Assembly (NCBI GenBank): GCA_020723325.1
Contig: DYJD01000016.1
Span: forward strand, 84,867 to 148,866
Source of the DNA: Desulfosudis oleivorans
Lineage (GTDB): Bacteria > Desulfobacterota > Desulfobacteria > Desulfobacterales > SURF-7
Direction: 5' to 3'
Length of the DNA: 64,000 bases
Shown piece by piece: positions 8,574-18,063 of the stretch. Within the stretch, counting starts at the first letter, position 1. The number at the start of each line of letters is the position of its first letter. The notes beneath the pieces were generated by a model that ran no database searches, was not told the DNA's origin, and saw only the letters and a list, made by a program, of their open reading frames with translations. Made by a program: the position numbers and the translations under genes.

Positions 8574-10550
8574 CTACCGGTCCATACAATTCAACCGATA
8601 ATAAAATCCCTCTTTTTTCATCAATTCCTCGTGACTGCCCTCTTCAATGATGCGGCCTTTATACAGGGCCAGAATACGGTCCGCGGTCCGGGCCGTGGAC
8701 AGGCGGTGGGCGATGATGATGGCGGTGCGGTCCGCCAGCAAGTTGTTCAGGGCCGCCTGGATTTTCTGTTCTGAAACCGAGTCGATGTAGGAAGTGGCCT
8801 CGTCCAGGATGATCAGATCCGGGTTTTTGGCAAAGGCCCGGGCAATGGACAACAACTGGCGTTCACCGCTGGAAAGGGAATCGCCGCCGGCGTTGAGGGC
8901 AGTATGGATTCCCGCCGGCAGGCGCTCAATAAAATCGTGGCAATTGGCAGCATCCAAAACAGCTTGTTCAAACAAGGGGCTGGGTTTCTCCTTGCCTGTG
9001 AAAATATTGTCCTGGATGGTGCCGGAAAACAGAAAGGGGTCCTGGGGCACCAGGGCGATGCGCTCGCGGACGGCGGCCGCCGAATAAGTGCGGATGTCGC
9101 TGCCGTTAAGCATAATACGGCCCTGGGTGGGGTCGTAGAAACGCACGATGAGATTGATCAGGGAGGTCTTGCCGGCGCCGGTGGGGCCCACAATGGCCAG
9201 GGTTTCACCGGCACGCAGGGTGAAGCAGAGGTCCTTGAGAACCGGCTCGCCGCTTGGGTAGGAAAACTTTACTTGCTCAAAGCTCAATTCGCGGATGGGC
9301 TCGGCCTTATCCCGGAGTACGGCCGGGCCGGAAGCATCGGCCCGGCTGGGTGTATCCAGGATGAGAAAGATACGTTCCGCCGAAGCCATGGCGTTTTGGA
9401 GGATGTTGAATTTTTCCGCGATGTCCCGGATGGGCCGGAAAAACATGCGCATATAGGAGATGAAAGCCGTGAGGGCCCCCAGGGTGATGGTATGCTCCAT
9501 GACGCTGCCGCCGCCGAAATAGATGACCAGGGCCAGGGCGGCCGAAGCCAGCAATTCGATGAGGGGCATGAACACCGCAAAGACCCGCACCTGTTTCATG
9601 CCGGTCAGGTAGTGCTCGTGGTTCAGACCGGCAAAGGTGCGCAGATTCTCGGTCTCATGCCGAAAGAGCTGGATCACGTGGATGCCCTGGATGGTTTCGG
9701 AAAAGCGCGTGTTGATTTCGGCAATCTTGATCTGCAGGGTACGGAAAGCCCCCCGGGCAATTTCGGCAAAGCGGTAGGCGGTCAGGACCACCAGGGGCAA
9801 CAGCAGCAGGCAGATGCAGGCCAGTTTGAAATCGATGGACAGGAGCAGAACCGTGATGCCCGCCACCAGGAAAAGGTCCTGAAACACAAAGGACACCACG
9901 GAAGTGAACATTTCATGCATGTTTTGAATGTCGTTGGTCACCCTAGTCACCAGCCGGCCCACTGGATGGCGCGTGAAAAAGGTGAGGGGCAGGTTCTGAA
10001 TGTGGGTGAAGAGATCCACCCGCAGATGATGCATCATTCTTTGACCGATGAATTCAATGAGCATGGCTTGCACAAATACGAATGCAAAATTGCAGCAAAC
10101 CAAAATCAGCAGCAGAGCCGCCATGCGCAGGATGCCGGTCAGATCCCGGCTGCGCAGCTCGGCCAGGTCCTGGGGCGCCAGTTTCGCCAAATCCGCATAG
10201 GCGATCACGGCTGAATCCCCCTCTGGGCTGAACAGGGCCGGGTAGCGGGCCGCAATCCGGGCCGCGGCCGGATCGGACAAATCCGCGTGATACAGGCGGG
10301 TTTTGGCTGGGCCGGCGTCGCCCTGGGAATTGCGGTGGGCGGTGATCCGCGGAACAATATAACGGTCGATGGTGATCTTGGTAAGGTAGGGAATGGAAAG
10401 CTCTAAAAGGATAATCACGCTCACCAGCAGGATGGCGATGAGAAAATGGAAGCGATATTGCAGGGCATAGGGTAGTAGACGCCGCAGCAAGCGGATATCG
10501 TGGCGCTTATCTAATTTTTCTTCACTAAAAGCCGTGCTGTCGGTGGCCAT
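8574..10550 (-). CDS. Heterodimeric ABC exporter, subunit with intact Walker B
   Basis: A 658-residue ABC half-transporter with a six-helix type-1 exporter domain (about 20-380) followed by a nucleotide-binding domain. Walker A is GPTGAGKTS (about residue 452), the Q-loop VPQDPFLFSG, Walker B LIILDEATS with the catalytic Glu, and the switch His in IIAHRLS. Its signature is LSSGERQ rather than LSGGQ. An extra loop of about 80 residues (roughly 60-140) lies between the first two helices, predicted outside. The start overlaps the upstream partner gene by 26 bp. Together they look like an asymmetric multidrug or lipid exporter. The substrate is unknown. Confidence 0.9.
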   Translation of the reverse strand: MATDSTAFSEEKLDKRHDIRLLRRLLPYALQYRFHFLIAILLVSVIILLELSIPYLTKITIDRYIVPRITAHRNSQGDAGPAKTRLYHADLSDPAAARIAARYPALFSPEGDSAVIAYADLAKLAPQDLAELRSRDLTGILRMAALLLILVCCNFAFVFVQAMLIEFIGQRMMHHLRVDLFTHIQNLPLTFFTRHPVGRLVTRVTNDIQNMHEMFTSVVSFVFQDLFLVAGITVLLLSIDFKLACICLLLLPLVVLTAYRFAEIARGAFRTLQIKIAEINTRFSETIQGIHVIQLFRHETENLRTFAGLNHEHYLTGMKQVRVFAVFMPLIELLASAALALVIYFGGGSVMEHTITLGALTAFISYMRMFFRPIRDIAEKFNILQNAMASAERIFLILDTPSRADASGPAVLRDKAEPIRELSFEQVKFSYPSGEPVLKDLCFTLRAGETLAIVGPTGAGKTSLINLIVRFYDPTQGRIMLNGSDIRTYSAAAVRERIALVPQDPFLFSGTIQDNIFTGKEKPSPLFEQAVLDAANCHDFIERLPAGIHTALNAGGDSLSSGERQLLSIARAFAKNPDLIILDEATSYIDSVSEQKIQAALNNLLADRTAIIIAHRLSTARTADRILALYKGRIIEEGSHEELMKKEGFYYRLNCMDR

Positions 10551-12285
10551 TGAATTCCTCTTCCAATTGTTGAAGCTGATAGGTGCGGCTGTAATATCCG
10601 TCCCTGCTCATTAAAATCTCATGGGTGCCGCTGTCGGTTACAACACCCTTTTCCATAACCATGATCCAATCGGCATGGCGCACGGCCGAAAGGCGGTGGG
10701 AAACCATGAAAATGGTTTTTTGGCCGCTGAATTCCTGCAGATGCCGGATGATGGCGGCACCGGTTTCCACATCCACCTGGCTGATGGGGTCATCCAGGAG
10801 CAGGATGCGGGCATCATGAAAAAGGGCCCGGGCCAGGGCGATGCGCTGTTTTTGTCCGCCGGAAAGCACGACCCCTTTCTCGCCCACAATGGTGTCGAGG
10901 CCGGCCGGCAGGGCGGCGATGGTATCCGTAAGCCGGGCCTTTTCCAGGGCCTGCCGGAGGCGCTCCGGGTCCACGGTGGTGGTAGCAAGGGTTATGTTAT
11001 CCTGGATGGTGCCGGAAAAAAGAAAGGGCTCCTGGGGAACAAAGCCGATGGCCCTGCGAAGGTCGGCCAGGGGGATTTCCCGTAAAGGGCGCCCATCCAG
11101 GCTGATGTTGCCGCCGCGGATATCGTAAAGGCGCGGAATCAGCCGCAGCAGGGAAGTCTTGCCGCTGCCGGGGGGGCCTACAATGCCCAGGCTGCCGCCG
11201 GCAGGGATTTTGAAATCCACCTTGGAAACCACTTCCGGTCCGGCCGGGCCATAAGCAAAGGCGACATTTTCAAAAACCAGCGCTCCTTTGACGCTGCCGA
11301 GGGGCAAGGCCTGGGGCTGTTCCTGGATTTCCGGCCGGGTTTTAAGGATCACATTGATGCGGTCCAGGGAGGCGGCGCCCCGCTGCAGCAGATTGGTCAC
11401 CCAACCCAGGGCCATCATGGGCCAGGTCATCAGATTGAGGTAGTTGATGAAGGCCACGAAATCGCCGGTGGTGATGTCGCCGCAGACAGCCTGGCGGCCG
11501 CCTAGAAAAATGACGATGACCAGGGCCAGATTGGTGAAGAAAATCATCATGGGATAAAAAGAACCGGTGATGCGCACCAGGGCCAGGTTGCGCTGGATAT
11601 AGGCCGAGGACATTTCCTGCAGCTTGCGGGCCGATTCGTCCTCCAGATTGTAGGTTTTGACAATGCGGATACCGGCAAGGCGCTCCCGCACGGTTTCGGT
11701 CATTTCCGCAAAGGCGGCCTGAACTTCCTGGTATTTGCGATGCATGCGGCGGCTGAAAAAGCGGGCGCTGAAGGCGATCAGGGGCATGGGCAACAGGGCG
11801 AAAATGGTGAGCTTGACATTGATATAGAACATGAAGCCGGCAGCCGCGGCGCCCAGGAAGACGGCATCGGTGAGGGCCACCATGCCCATGCCCACGGCCA
11901 TGCGCACATGGGTGATGTCGTTGGTGGCGTGGGCCATGAGATCCCCGGTGCGGGTATGGTCGAAATAGGCCGGGGAAAGGCTCTGAATATGGTTGAAAAG
12001 CTGGTTGCGCAGGCCTTCTTCCACCCTACGGGACATGCCGATCAGGCACCTACGCCATACATAGCGCAGCAAGGCGATGAGCACGGCCACGGCCATGATA
12101 TAGCCGGCATAGCCGCCCAGCTTCCAGAGGTCGATATTCAGGCTGGTGAGGTCATCCACGGCCCATTTAATGAAACGGGGAATGAAAAGTTGCAGCGCAT
12201 CCACGATTAAGAGGCACAGGATGCCTAGGATGATCCGCTGGGAATTTTCTATGAAATAGGGTCGAATAAGTTGATAAGATCTCAT
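10525..12285 (-). CDS. Heterodimeric ABC exporter, subunit with degenerate Walker B
   Basis: A 586-residue ABC half-transporter with six membrane helices (about 15-300) and a nucleotide-binding domain. Walker A is GPPGSGKTS (about residue 367), the Q-loop VPQEPFLFSG, and the signature a canonical LSGGQKQR. Walker B reads LLLDDP, with Asp where the catalytic Glu is expected. The switch His is in MVSHRLS. Because its partner has the opposite combination (intact Glu, altered signature), the dimer should have one active and one degenerate ATP site, as in TM287/288 and TmrAB. It is the first gene of the two-gene operon. Confidence 0.9.
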   Translation of the reverse strand: MRSYQLIRPYFIENSQRIILGILCLLIVDALQLFIPRFIKWAVDDLTSLNIDLWKLGGYAGYIMAVAVLIALLRYVWRRCLIGMSRRVEEGLRNQLFNHIQSLSPAYFDHTRTGDLMAHATNDITHVRMAVGMGMVALTDAVFLGAAAAGFMFYINVKLTIFALLPMPLIAFSARFFSRRMHRKYQEVQAAFAEMTETVRERLAGIRIVKTYNLEDESARKLQEMSSAYIQRNLALVRITGSFYPMMIFFTNLALVIVIFLGGRQAVCGDITTGDFVAFINYLNLMTWPMMALGWVTNLLQRGAASLDRINVILKTRPEIQEQPQALPLGSVKGALVFENVAFAYGPAGPEVVSKVDFKIPAGGSLGIVGPPGSGKTSLLRLIPRLYDIRGGNISLDGRPLREIPLADLRRAIGFVPQEPFLFSGTIQDNITLATTTVDPERLRQALEKARLTDTIAALPAGLDTIVGEKGVVLSGGQKQRIALARALFHDARILLLDDPISQVDVETGAAIIRHLQEFSGQKTIFMVSHRLSAVRHADWIMVMEKGVVTDSGTHEILMSRDGYYSRTYQLQQLEEEFNGHRQHGF

Positions 12286-12398
12286 ATGTATTATTAAATC
12301 AAATTGTTATTTTATGCGCTGCAAAACCGGAGAGCCGGCCGGGGGGCCGGGCCTGCCGGATTCCTGAAAAAATTACCTATAGCATTGAAATAAAGGAC

Positions 12399-12434
12399 TT
12401 GACAAACATAACCCGGTCGGAAGAGGATAAAAAT
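12399..12434 (+). promoter_or_regulatory. Possible promoter of the cold-shock gene
   Basis: A perfect -35 box TTGACA at 12399-12404 is followed by an A/T-rich GATAAAAAT at 12426-12434, but the spacing is longer than usual. If real, it leaves a 5' leader of roughly 90 bases before the cold-shock gene, in keeping with the long leaders of csp mRNAs. The assignment is weak. Confidence 0.3.
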
Positions 12435-12527
12435 ATGGATGAGGAAGAAGGAGCATGATCGAACCACCACAAGTCTATTATGCCCCGCATTTACCCAAAA
12501 GAAATCGATTGAGAGGAGATTGCCCAC

Positions 12528-12728
12528 ATGGCGCAAGGTATTGTAAAATGGTTCAGTGACAAGAAAGGTTATGGGTTCATCGAGCAAGAGGGTGGGCCCG
12601 ATGTTTTTGTTCATCATTCCAATATTAACGGCACCGGCTTTAAGACCTTGGCCGAGGGTGCGCGGGTTACCTTCGAAATTGAAGATGGTAAAAAGGGGCC
12701 GACAGCAGTCAATGTAACCGTAGTATAG
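12528..12728 (+). CDS. Cold-shock domain protein (CspA family)
   Basis: A 66-residue single cold-shock domain. RNP1 (KGYGFIEQ) and RNP2 (VFVHHSNI) are present. The protein starts [18 protein letters not shown], typical of CspA-type RNA chaperones that bind single-stranded nucleic acid. The start is preceded by GAGAGGAGA. It is monocistronic and followed by a structured, terminator-like element at 12761-12821. Confidence 0.95.
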   Translation: MAQGIVKWFSDKKGYGFIEQEGGPDVFVHHSNINGTGFKTLAEGARVTFEIEDGKKGPTAVNVTVV

Positions 12729-12760
12729 CAGTATACCATCCATCGTATCCTGTTTCACGG

Positions 12761-12821
12761 CGCCTGAACGAGAACTCCCCCGCTTCGGGGGAGTTGGAAA
12801 GCCCCCTTCTTCGTTCAGGCG
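12761..12821 (+). terminator. Nested stem structure behind the cold-shock gene
   Basis: An inner hairpin, AACTCCCCC/GGGGGAGTT with loop GCTTC (12773-12795), sits inside an outer perfect 11-bp stem, CGCCTGAACGA (12761-12771) with TCGTTCAGGCG (12811-12821). There is no strong T-run after either stem, so termination is probable but not certain. Confidence 0.6.
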
Positions 12822-12913
12822 GGAATAAACCCGGGAGGGATTCAAGGCCCAAGGCCCATCCATTTTCCCATGTTTTGATATCCTGATGAGGGGGAGCAGG
12901 TCTTTTTTGCGCC

Positions 12914-13714
12914 TCAAGGACCCACCAGCATGGTTTCCCGTAAGGAAGCGATTACCTCCGGCACCACAGCGCCTTTTTCTTGCAGATACATTGCGGCACT
13001 GCCATAGGTTTTGCGGATATGCTCCAATACAAAGACCATGGCCTCACGGGGGGCGGAAAGATAGGGGGCCACCAGTTGCGGGTCCACCCCCAGGGAGCGG
13101 ATGTATTCGTTGATTTTAACAACGGTTTCGGCGAAATAATGATTGGATACGGCATGGTCCGCGATGATGGTCTCTTCCGGAACCCCCAACACCGATAGGA
13201 TCAGGGCCGCGCAAACACCGGTGCGATCCTTGCCCGCCGTGCAATGAAAAAGCAAGGGGCGGCTGTCGGCCTCGGCCAGTCTTGTGACGATGGTTCCCCA
13301 GGTGCGGCCGTAGAATTCGATGTTGTTGCGGTAGGCGTCAATCATGAAAGTCGGTGTCAGCCAACTGGTGTCTTTTTGCTTCAGTCTTTCCATGGCCGTG
13401 ACTGTATCGAAATCACTGCTCACCACCGGAAGCTGAAGATATTCCACCCCGTGTTCCGGCAGGCGGTCCGGCGCTTTGTGAACTTCCGCCGGGGCGCGCA
13501 GATCGCACACCAGTTTGAGGCCCATGACCTGGAGCTGTTCAAGATCCCTAACGCTCAGCCGGGCAAGACTGTCGGAGCGAAACACCTGGCCCCACTTGGT
13601 GCAACGGCCGTCCACGGTTTCATAGCCGCCGAGATCCCGAAAGTTCACGGTTCCATCCAGGCGGATGCGCCGTTTTTCGTCCAGTTCATTGGGGCCGCTT
13701 TGTGTTTCCATCAT
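12914..13714 (-). CDS. Tyrosine-protein phosphatase (Y_phosphatase3 type)
   Basis: A phosphatase of about 266 residues with the catalytic P-loop HCTAGKDRTG (Cys158, Arg164 from this start), matching the CX5R motif. The N-terminal NFRDLGGY element is typical of the LipA/MptpB-like group of dual-specificity or lipid phosphatases. I chose the ATG at 13714 because AAAGGGAAG lies directly upstream; an in-frame TTG 21 bases earlier (13735) has no ribosome site. There is no signal peptide, so it probably acts in the cytoplasm. The gene stands alone and its substrate is unknown. Confidence 0.85.
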   Translation of the reverse strand: MMETQSGPNELDEKRRIRLDGTVNFRDLGGYETVDGRCTKWGQVFRSDSLARLSVRDLEQLQVMGLKLVCDLRAPAEVHKAPDRLPEHGVEYLQLPVVSSDFDTVTAMERLKQKDTSWLTPTFMIDAYRNNIEFYGRTWGTIVTRLAEADSRPLLFHCTAGKDRTGVCAALILSVLGVPEETIIADHAVSNHYFAETVVKINEYIRSLGVDPQLVAPYLSAPREAMVFVLEHIRKTYGSAAMYLQEKGAVVPEVIASLRETMLVGP

Positions 13715-13756
13715 GCTACTTCCCTTTTTGTCCAAGTTGAATTATCCCATTCTCCA

Positions 13757-13782
13757 TTGTGGGAGCGGCTTCCAGCCGCGAT
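13757..13782. repeat. REP-like palindrome, copy 1
   Basis: A GTGG tetranucleotide and GA are followed by the palindrome GCGGCTtccAGCCGC. Near-identical copies lie at 36687-36711 and 40865-40886. This is the architecture of REP sequences mobilised by RAYT transposases. Confidence 0.8.
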
Positions 13783-13819
13783 ACCGCCGCAAAGCAGATC
13801 AAAGCCGGAATCTCCTCTA

Positions 13820-15382
13820 TTAAAATTTGGTGGGCCAATTGGCCAAGCGATGCTCGCCGATCCCGCCGCTCCGGTCGCCCCGGGCGATTTCCAGGGCGCG
13901 GATGATATATGCGCGGGTCTCCGCCGGGTGGATCACATCATGAATATGATGATGCCCGGCAGCGCCGAAGGGTGAGGCATCATCCACCATTTGCTGAAAC
14001 AGGGCTTCCCATTCCGGCGAATGGCGCTGGTCGGCCGCGAGTTTGCCGCCGTAAACCACGTTGGTGGCAATGGCCGGGTCCACGAAACTCATTTCCGCCG
14101 TGGGCCAGGCCACCAGGAAATCAGCGCCGCAGCCCGAGCCGCACATGTTCCAGAAGGCCATACCGTAAGTCTTGCGCACGATCACGGAGATGCGCGGCAC
14201 GGTGAGCAAGCCCAGGGCGTTCATGTAGTTCATGACCTTGGCGGCGACGCGTTTGTGTTCGGCTTCCTTGCCCACCAGGAAGCCCGGGATGTCGTGAAAA
14301 AACAAGAGGGGGATGTTGAAGGAATCGCACAGGCATAAAAAACTGATGACTTTGTCGATGCCGTCCGTATCCATGGCGCCGGCATTGAACATGGGTTGAT
14401 TGGCCACCAAGCCCACCGCTTTTCCGCCCACCCGGGCCAGGGCCGTGATCACGGAGCAGCCAAAGCTAGGTTTAATGGGGAAAAGACTGCCCGTATCCAC
14501 GATGCGGTTCAGGATTAAATGCATGTCATAGGTGCGGTTGCGTTTTTCCGGCAGAAAGTCCAGGATGGCATCCATGCCTTGGCCGGAGTCTTCCGGAACA
14601 GCCGCATCCGGCGGGCATTCACCGTTGTGGCAAGGCATATAGGACAGATAACGGCGGATGAGCGCAAAGCATTCGGCTTCGTTTTCCGCCACCCGGTCCA
14701 CATTGCCGGTGATCTCGGCATGCACTGCCCAGCCCCCCAGTTCTTCGTCCGTGACCTTTTCCCCCAGGGCCAGCTCCAGCACCCGCGGGCCGGAAACCCC
14801 CATGGCGCTGCCTTTGACCTGGACCACGAAGTCGGACAAACAGGCCATCCAGGTGGGCATGCCGTAGCACTCCCCCATGATGGCCGTGATCATGGGGGTC
14901 TGGCGCACGCGGCTCATGATATGCAAGTAGGATTCAAAATGGCCGCCGCCGAAGGAAGCCAGGCCCCGGGCGCCCATGATGTCCGGCATGCGCGCCCCGC
15001 CGGCCTCGCCCAGATAAATGACCGGATAGCCTTTGCGGGCCGCCGTGATCTTCAGTTCCCCTTCCTTGCGGCCGGCGATGCGGCTGGAGGTGGCGGCCAG
15101 TACCGTAAAGTCATTGGCCGTGATCACCACCTGGCGCCCGTCGATTTTGCCGTAACCGCCCACCTTGCTGTCTGCCGGGGTCTTGTCTTCCAGGCCGGGC
15201 ATGTCCGAATGGTTGAACATGCCGACTTCAAAAAATGAACCTGGGTCCAGCAAAGCGTCGATGCGTTCCCGGGCCGTGAGACGGCCTTTGGCGTGCTGTC
15301 GTTCAATCTTTTCCGGCCCGCCCATTGCCAGGGCCTTGGCTTTTTTTTGTTCCAGGATTTGGATTTGTTCTTCAAAGGCCAT
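13820..15382 (-). CDS. Acyl-CoA carboxylase, carboxyltransferase subunit
   Basis: About 520 residues of the PccB/MmdA carboxyltransferase family, with two crotonase-like domains. The N-terminal block AKGRLTARERIDALLDPGSF, the GEAGGARMPD oxyanion region and the C-terminal FHDIPGFLVG and KTYGMAFWNM blocks are present. It transfers a carboxyl group from biotin to an acyl-CoA (propionyl, acetyl or glutaconyl type; specificity is not readable). I chose the ATG at 15382 because AGGAG lies 10 bases upstream; an in-frame ATG at 15406 precedes that site. No biotin carboxylase or carrier gene is adjacent, but a biotin ligase is encoded at 40010. Confidence 0.9.
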   Translation of the reverse strand: MAFEEQIQILEQKKAKALAMGGPEKIERQHAKGRLTARERIDALLDPGSFFEVGMFNHSDMPGLEDKTPADSKVGGYGKIDGRQVVITANDFTVLAATSSRIAGRKEGELKITAARKGYPVIYLGEAGGARMPDIMGARGLASFGGGHFESYLHIMSRVRQTPMITAIMGECYGMPTWMACLSDFVVQVKGSAMGVSGPRVLELALGEKVTDEELGGWAVHAEITGNVDRVAENEAECFALIRRYLSYMPCHNGECPPDAAVPEDSGQGMDAILDFLPEKRNRTYDMHLILNRIVDTGSLFPIKPSFGCSVITALARVGGKAVGLVANQPMFNAGAMDTDGIDKVISFLCLCDSFNIPLLFFHDIPGFLVGKEAEHKRVAAKVMNYMNALGLLTVPRISVIVRKTYGMAFWNMCGSGCGADFLVAWPTAEMSFVDPAIATNVVYGGKLAADQRHSPEWEALFQQMVDDASPFGAAGHHHIHDVIHPAETRAYIIRALEIARGDRSGGIGEHRLANWPTKF

Positions 15383-15529
15383 GGGATCATTGCTCCTAAA
15401 ATTCAAGTGTGCCGGGATCGCAATCGGGCCGTTTGCCCTGCTTATGATACATTCAGAAAGTCATGGGTGCAAATGTACCTGATTTTCAATCAGCGCGTCA
15501 ATCACAAATAACGAACGCTCGCTCATTTA

Positions 15530-15550
15530 GGGGTCACATCTTAAATATTA
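15530..15550 (+). repeat. Left terminal inverted repeat of the RAYT element
   Basis: It begins GGGGTCACATCTTAAATATT and matches the right end (16610-16630) in reverse complement at 20 of 21 positions. Confidence 0.85.
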
Positions 15551-15644
15551 ATTATTGACAAGCTCATGTTGCTAATTTAGTGTCCGAAAAGTATATGCTT
15601 TCTGAAAAAGCATGCTTTCCGGCAAATCAAACAGGCATTTTGGA

Positions 15645-16619
15645 ATGGCGCGACCTTTAAGAATAGAATTTTCAGGTGCATTCTATCACGTGATGAATCG
15701 CGGAATCACGGGAATAAATATATTCAGGAGTGAGAGAGACCGGGAAAAATTTTTAGAGTATGTCGGCAAAGCGGTGGGGCGCTATGATATCAAAGTGCAT
15801 ACCTATTGCCTGATGAACACACATTATCACCTTTTAATAGAAACACCCCATCCGAATCTAGGTCAGGCGATACAATGGATCAACGCAGCTTACTCCATGT
15901 ATTTTAATAAAAAACGAAAACGCGCTGGTCATCTGTTCCAGGGGCGGTATAAAGCAGTGCTGGTGAATGCGGATGAATATTTACAGCAATTGTCCCGTTA
16001 CATCCATCTCAATCCGGTGCGAGCGAAAATAGTGGGGCATTGCAAGGATTATCCGTGGAGCAGCTATCCGGTTTTCGGTGGTTATGTTGAGCCACCGGAG
16101 TGGTTGGAGATTGACTGGCTATTGTCACTGTTCGGAAAAGATGGGGGCAGGGCCAAAAGAAGATATCGTGATTTCATAGAGTCAGCTCAGAAGGAAGAGA
16201 TTGTGAATCCGTTCGATGATATTATCGGCGGTTTTGTTTTGGGTCGAGCAGATTTTGTAGCGTGGGTGCAAAAGACATTTCTGGATAAAAATTTGAATGA
16301 TAAGGAAGTACCACAGCTTAAAAAATTAAAATCTAGGCCACGGCCTGATGATCTAGTTCAAGCTGTTGCCGATGAATTCGGCTGTGGACGAGAAGCCATC
16401 CTGCAGAAGGGGAAAAAGAGGAATTTTGCACGGGATGTGGCCATCTATTTATGTAGGGAGATGACGGGCGAAACCGGTGCCGCATTGGGTGGATATTTCG
16501 GTGGTATCTCAGGGGCCGGCATAGCAATTAGGCATAGCCAGATTGCGAAGCAAATTGAAACCGATCGCATGCTCAAAGAGCGGGTGGATCAAATAAAAAA
16601 GAAAATATTTAATATTTAA
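15645..16619 (+). CDS. REP-associated tyrosine transposase-like protein
   Basis: A Y1-family (HUH) transposase of about 324 residues, starting [20 protein letters not shown]. The HUH pair is seen in [10 protein letters not shown], the candidate catalytic tyrosines follow in the [15 protein letters not shown] block, and [13 protein letters not shown] is a typical RAYT signature. The C-terminal part (about 240-310) looks like a DnaA-type or helix-turn-helix tail. The ATG at 15645 gives the canonical family start; an in-frame ATG at 15612 adds 11 residues. The stop codon lies inside the right terminal repeat. Such proteins nick and rejoin single-stranded DNA at hairpins. Confidence 0.93.
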   Translation: MARPLRIEFSGAFYHVMNRGITGINIFRSERDREKFLEYVGKAVGRYDIKVHTYCLMNTHYHLLIETPHPNLGQAIQWINAAYSMYFNKKRKRAGHLFQGRYKAVLVNADEYLQQLSRYIHLNPVRAKIVGHCKDYPWSSYPVFGGYVEPPEWLEIDWLLSLFGKDGGRAKRRYRDFIESAQKEEIVNPFDDIIGGFVLGRADFVAWVQKTFLDKNLNDKEVPQLKKLKSRPRPDDLVQAVADEFGCGREAILQKGKKRNFARDVAIYLCREMTGETGAALGGYFGGISGAGIAIRHSQIAKQIETDRMLKERVDQIKKKIFNI

Positions 16620-16630
16620 GATGTGACCCT
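16610..16630 (-). repeat. Right terminal inverted repeat of the RAYT element
   Basis: The reverse complement of the left end apart from one base. It contains the transposase stop codon and ends one base before the ATG of the next gene. Confidence 0.85.
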
Positions 16631-17977
16631 ATGGATGAGACCATTTATAAAGCAGTCTTGAATACGATCACTGAAAATGTGATCGTGATCGACAAAAATT
16701 TGACCATCATTTTTCAGAACCGGATCAACGAAAAGTTGTATGGCGCAAGGTTGGGGGAAAATTGTTACCAAGTTTATCGCGATCGTCGGGAACCCTGTAC
16801 GGATTGCCCTATTTTGGATGTGCTGGCAGATGGAAAATCGCGTCGTAGTTTGCGGGATGTGGTTTTACCGAACGGCAGCATCCACTGGATCGAAATGAAT
16901 TCATCTCCGTTGCGGGATGGAAGCGGAAACATCATCGGCGCGGTAGAGGCCATTCACGATGTGACCGAGCAAATACGACTGAACGAGGAATGTCATACCC
17001 TGCGCCGTGAAATGCAGCGCCAGGCGCAATTTGAAAATATCGTTACGCAATCCAAGAAAATGAAAGCCATTTTTCGTCTGATTGAACGTGTCGCCGCCAC
17101 CAACAGCACGGTCTTGATCACCGGTGAGTCCGGGACCGGCAAGGAACTGGTGGCCAGGGCGATTCTGGCCAATTCGGATCGCCGGGAAAAGCCCTTTGTC
17201 TCGATCAATTGCGGGGCCATTCCGGAGAATCTGCTGGAATCGGAGTTGTTCGGCCATGTGAAAGGCGCCTTTACCGGTGCGGTTAAGGATCACCCGGGAT
17301 TGATTGAAACCTGCAACGGCGCGACGCTTTTTTTGGATGAGGTCGGTGAAATTCAGCCGGCAATTCAGGTAAAATTGTTGCGTTTTCTACAAAGCGGCGA
17401 ATATCGTAGAGTCGGTGACACCAAGGTGCGCAAGGTGGATGTGCGCATTCTTTGCGCCACGAATCGGGATCTGGAAACGGCTGTGAAAAACGGCACCTTC
17501 AGGGAAGATCTATTTTTCCGTTTGAGCGTGATCCCCATCTCCTTGCCGCCCTTGCGGGAAAGGCGGGAAGACATTCCATTGCTCGCCACCCATCTGTTCC
17601 AGCGTTTGAGCGACGCGCATCATCGTCATTCTTCAGGTATCGCCTCCCCGGCCTTAAAAATTTTGATGGACTACTCCTGGCCGGGAAATGTGCGGGAATT
17701 GGAAAATGCCATCGAATACGCCGTGCATTTGACCGATGACGGCAAGGCTATTGTGCCGGAACATCTGCCCCCCAAGATTGTGGGCGCTGCTGATATAGAA
17801 CCCCTTTCCATACAATTTCTTTCTATTGAAGACTATACCAAGCAATCCATTTATGCCCTGCAGGTGGACCATAGTGAGGAGCAGATCGCCCATAAACTCG
17901 GAATCAGCCGCAAGAATTTATGGGAAAAGCGCAATCGCTGGCAGATCTTACGTCCGGCGCGCTGGGCGGTGGATTAA
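16631..17977 (+). CDS. PAS-containing sigma-54 dependent activator
   Basis: A 448-residue enhancer-binding protein. An N-terminal PAS domain (about 6-118) carries a cysteine cluster (C45, C56, C59 in EPCTDCP) that could hold a redox or metal centre. The AAA+ domain has Walker A GESGTGKE (about 165), the sigma-54 contact loop GAFTGA (about 212) and a Walker B-like [10 protein letters not shown]-terminal Fis-type helix-turn-helix contains [17 protein letters not shown]. The ATG follows the RAYT repeat directly and no ribosome site is visible, so expression may depend on coupling to the transposase stop 11 bases upstream. It faces the dyads and sigma-54 promoter of the HgcA-like operon, its likely target. 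Confidence 0.93.
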   Translation: MDETIYKAVLNTITENVIVIDKNLTIIFQNRINEKLYGARLGENCYQVYRDRREPCTDCPILDVLADGKSRRSLRDVVLPNGSIHWIEMNSSPLRDGSGNIIGAVEAIHDVTEQIRLNEECHTLRREMQRQAQFENIVTQSKKMKAIFRLIERVAATNSTVLITGESGTGKELVARAILANSDRREKPFVSINCGAIPENLLESELFGHVKGAFTGAVKDHPGLIETCNGATLFLDEVGEIQPAIQVKLLRFLQSGEYRRVGDTKVRKVDVRILCATNRDLETAVKNGTFREDLFFRLSVIPISLPPLRERREDIPLLATHLFQRLSDAHHRHSSGIASPALKILMDYSWPGNVRELENAIEYAVHLTDDGKAIVPEHLPPKIVGAADIEPLSIQFLSIEDYTKQSIYALQVDHSEEQIAHKLGISRKNLWEKRNRWQILRPARWAVD

Positions 17978-18031
17978 AGGAAATTGCTTTTGAATATGGT
18001 CCGAAGGCAGCCGTTTGAAACGGATTGGTTC

Positions 18032-18046
18032 GTTACCATCGGTAAC
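18032..18046. promoter_or_regulatory. Enhancer-like dyad 1
   Basis: The perfect palindrome GTTACCATCGGTAAC (6-3-6), about 150 bp upstream of the predicted sigma-54 transcription start. It is the likely binding site of the adjacent activator. Confidence 0.6.
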
Positions 18047-18063
18047 GCAAATTCCCGAAAAAT

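Larger units (their letters stand above)
15530..16630 (+). mobile_element. RAYT/IS200-like Y1 transposon with terminal inverted repeats
   Basis: A 1,101-bp element bounded by 21-bp inverted ends (15530-15550 and 16610-16630, 20 of 21 matching). It contains one tyrosine transposase gene. A subterminal hairpin ATGCTTTctgaaAAAGCAT lies at 15596-15614. The right end abuts the start codon of the sigma-54 activator gene at 16631. The clean ends suggest a fairly recent or well-maintained insertion. Confidence 0.8.
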
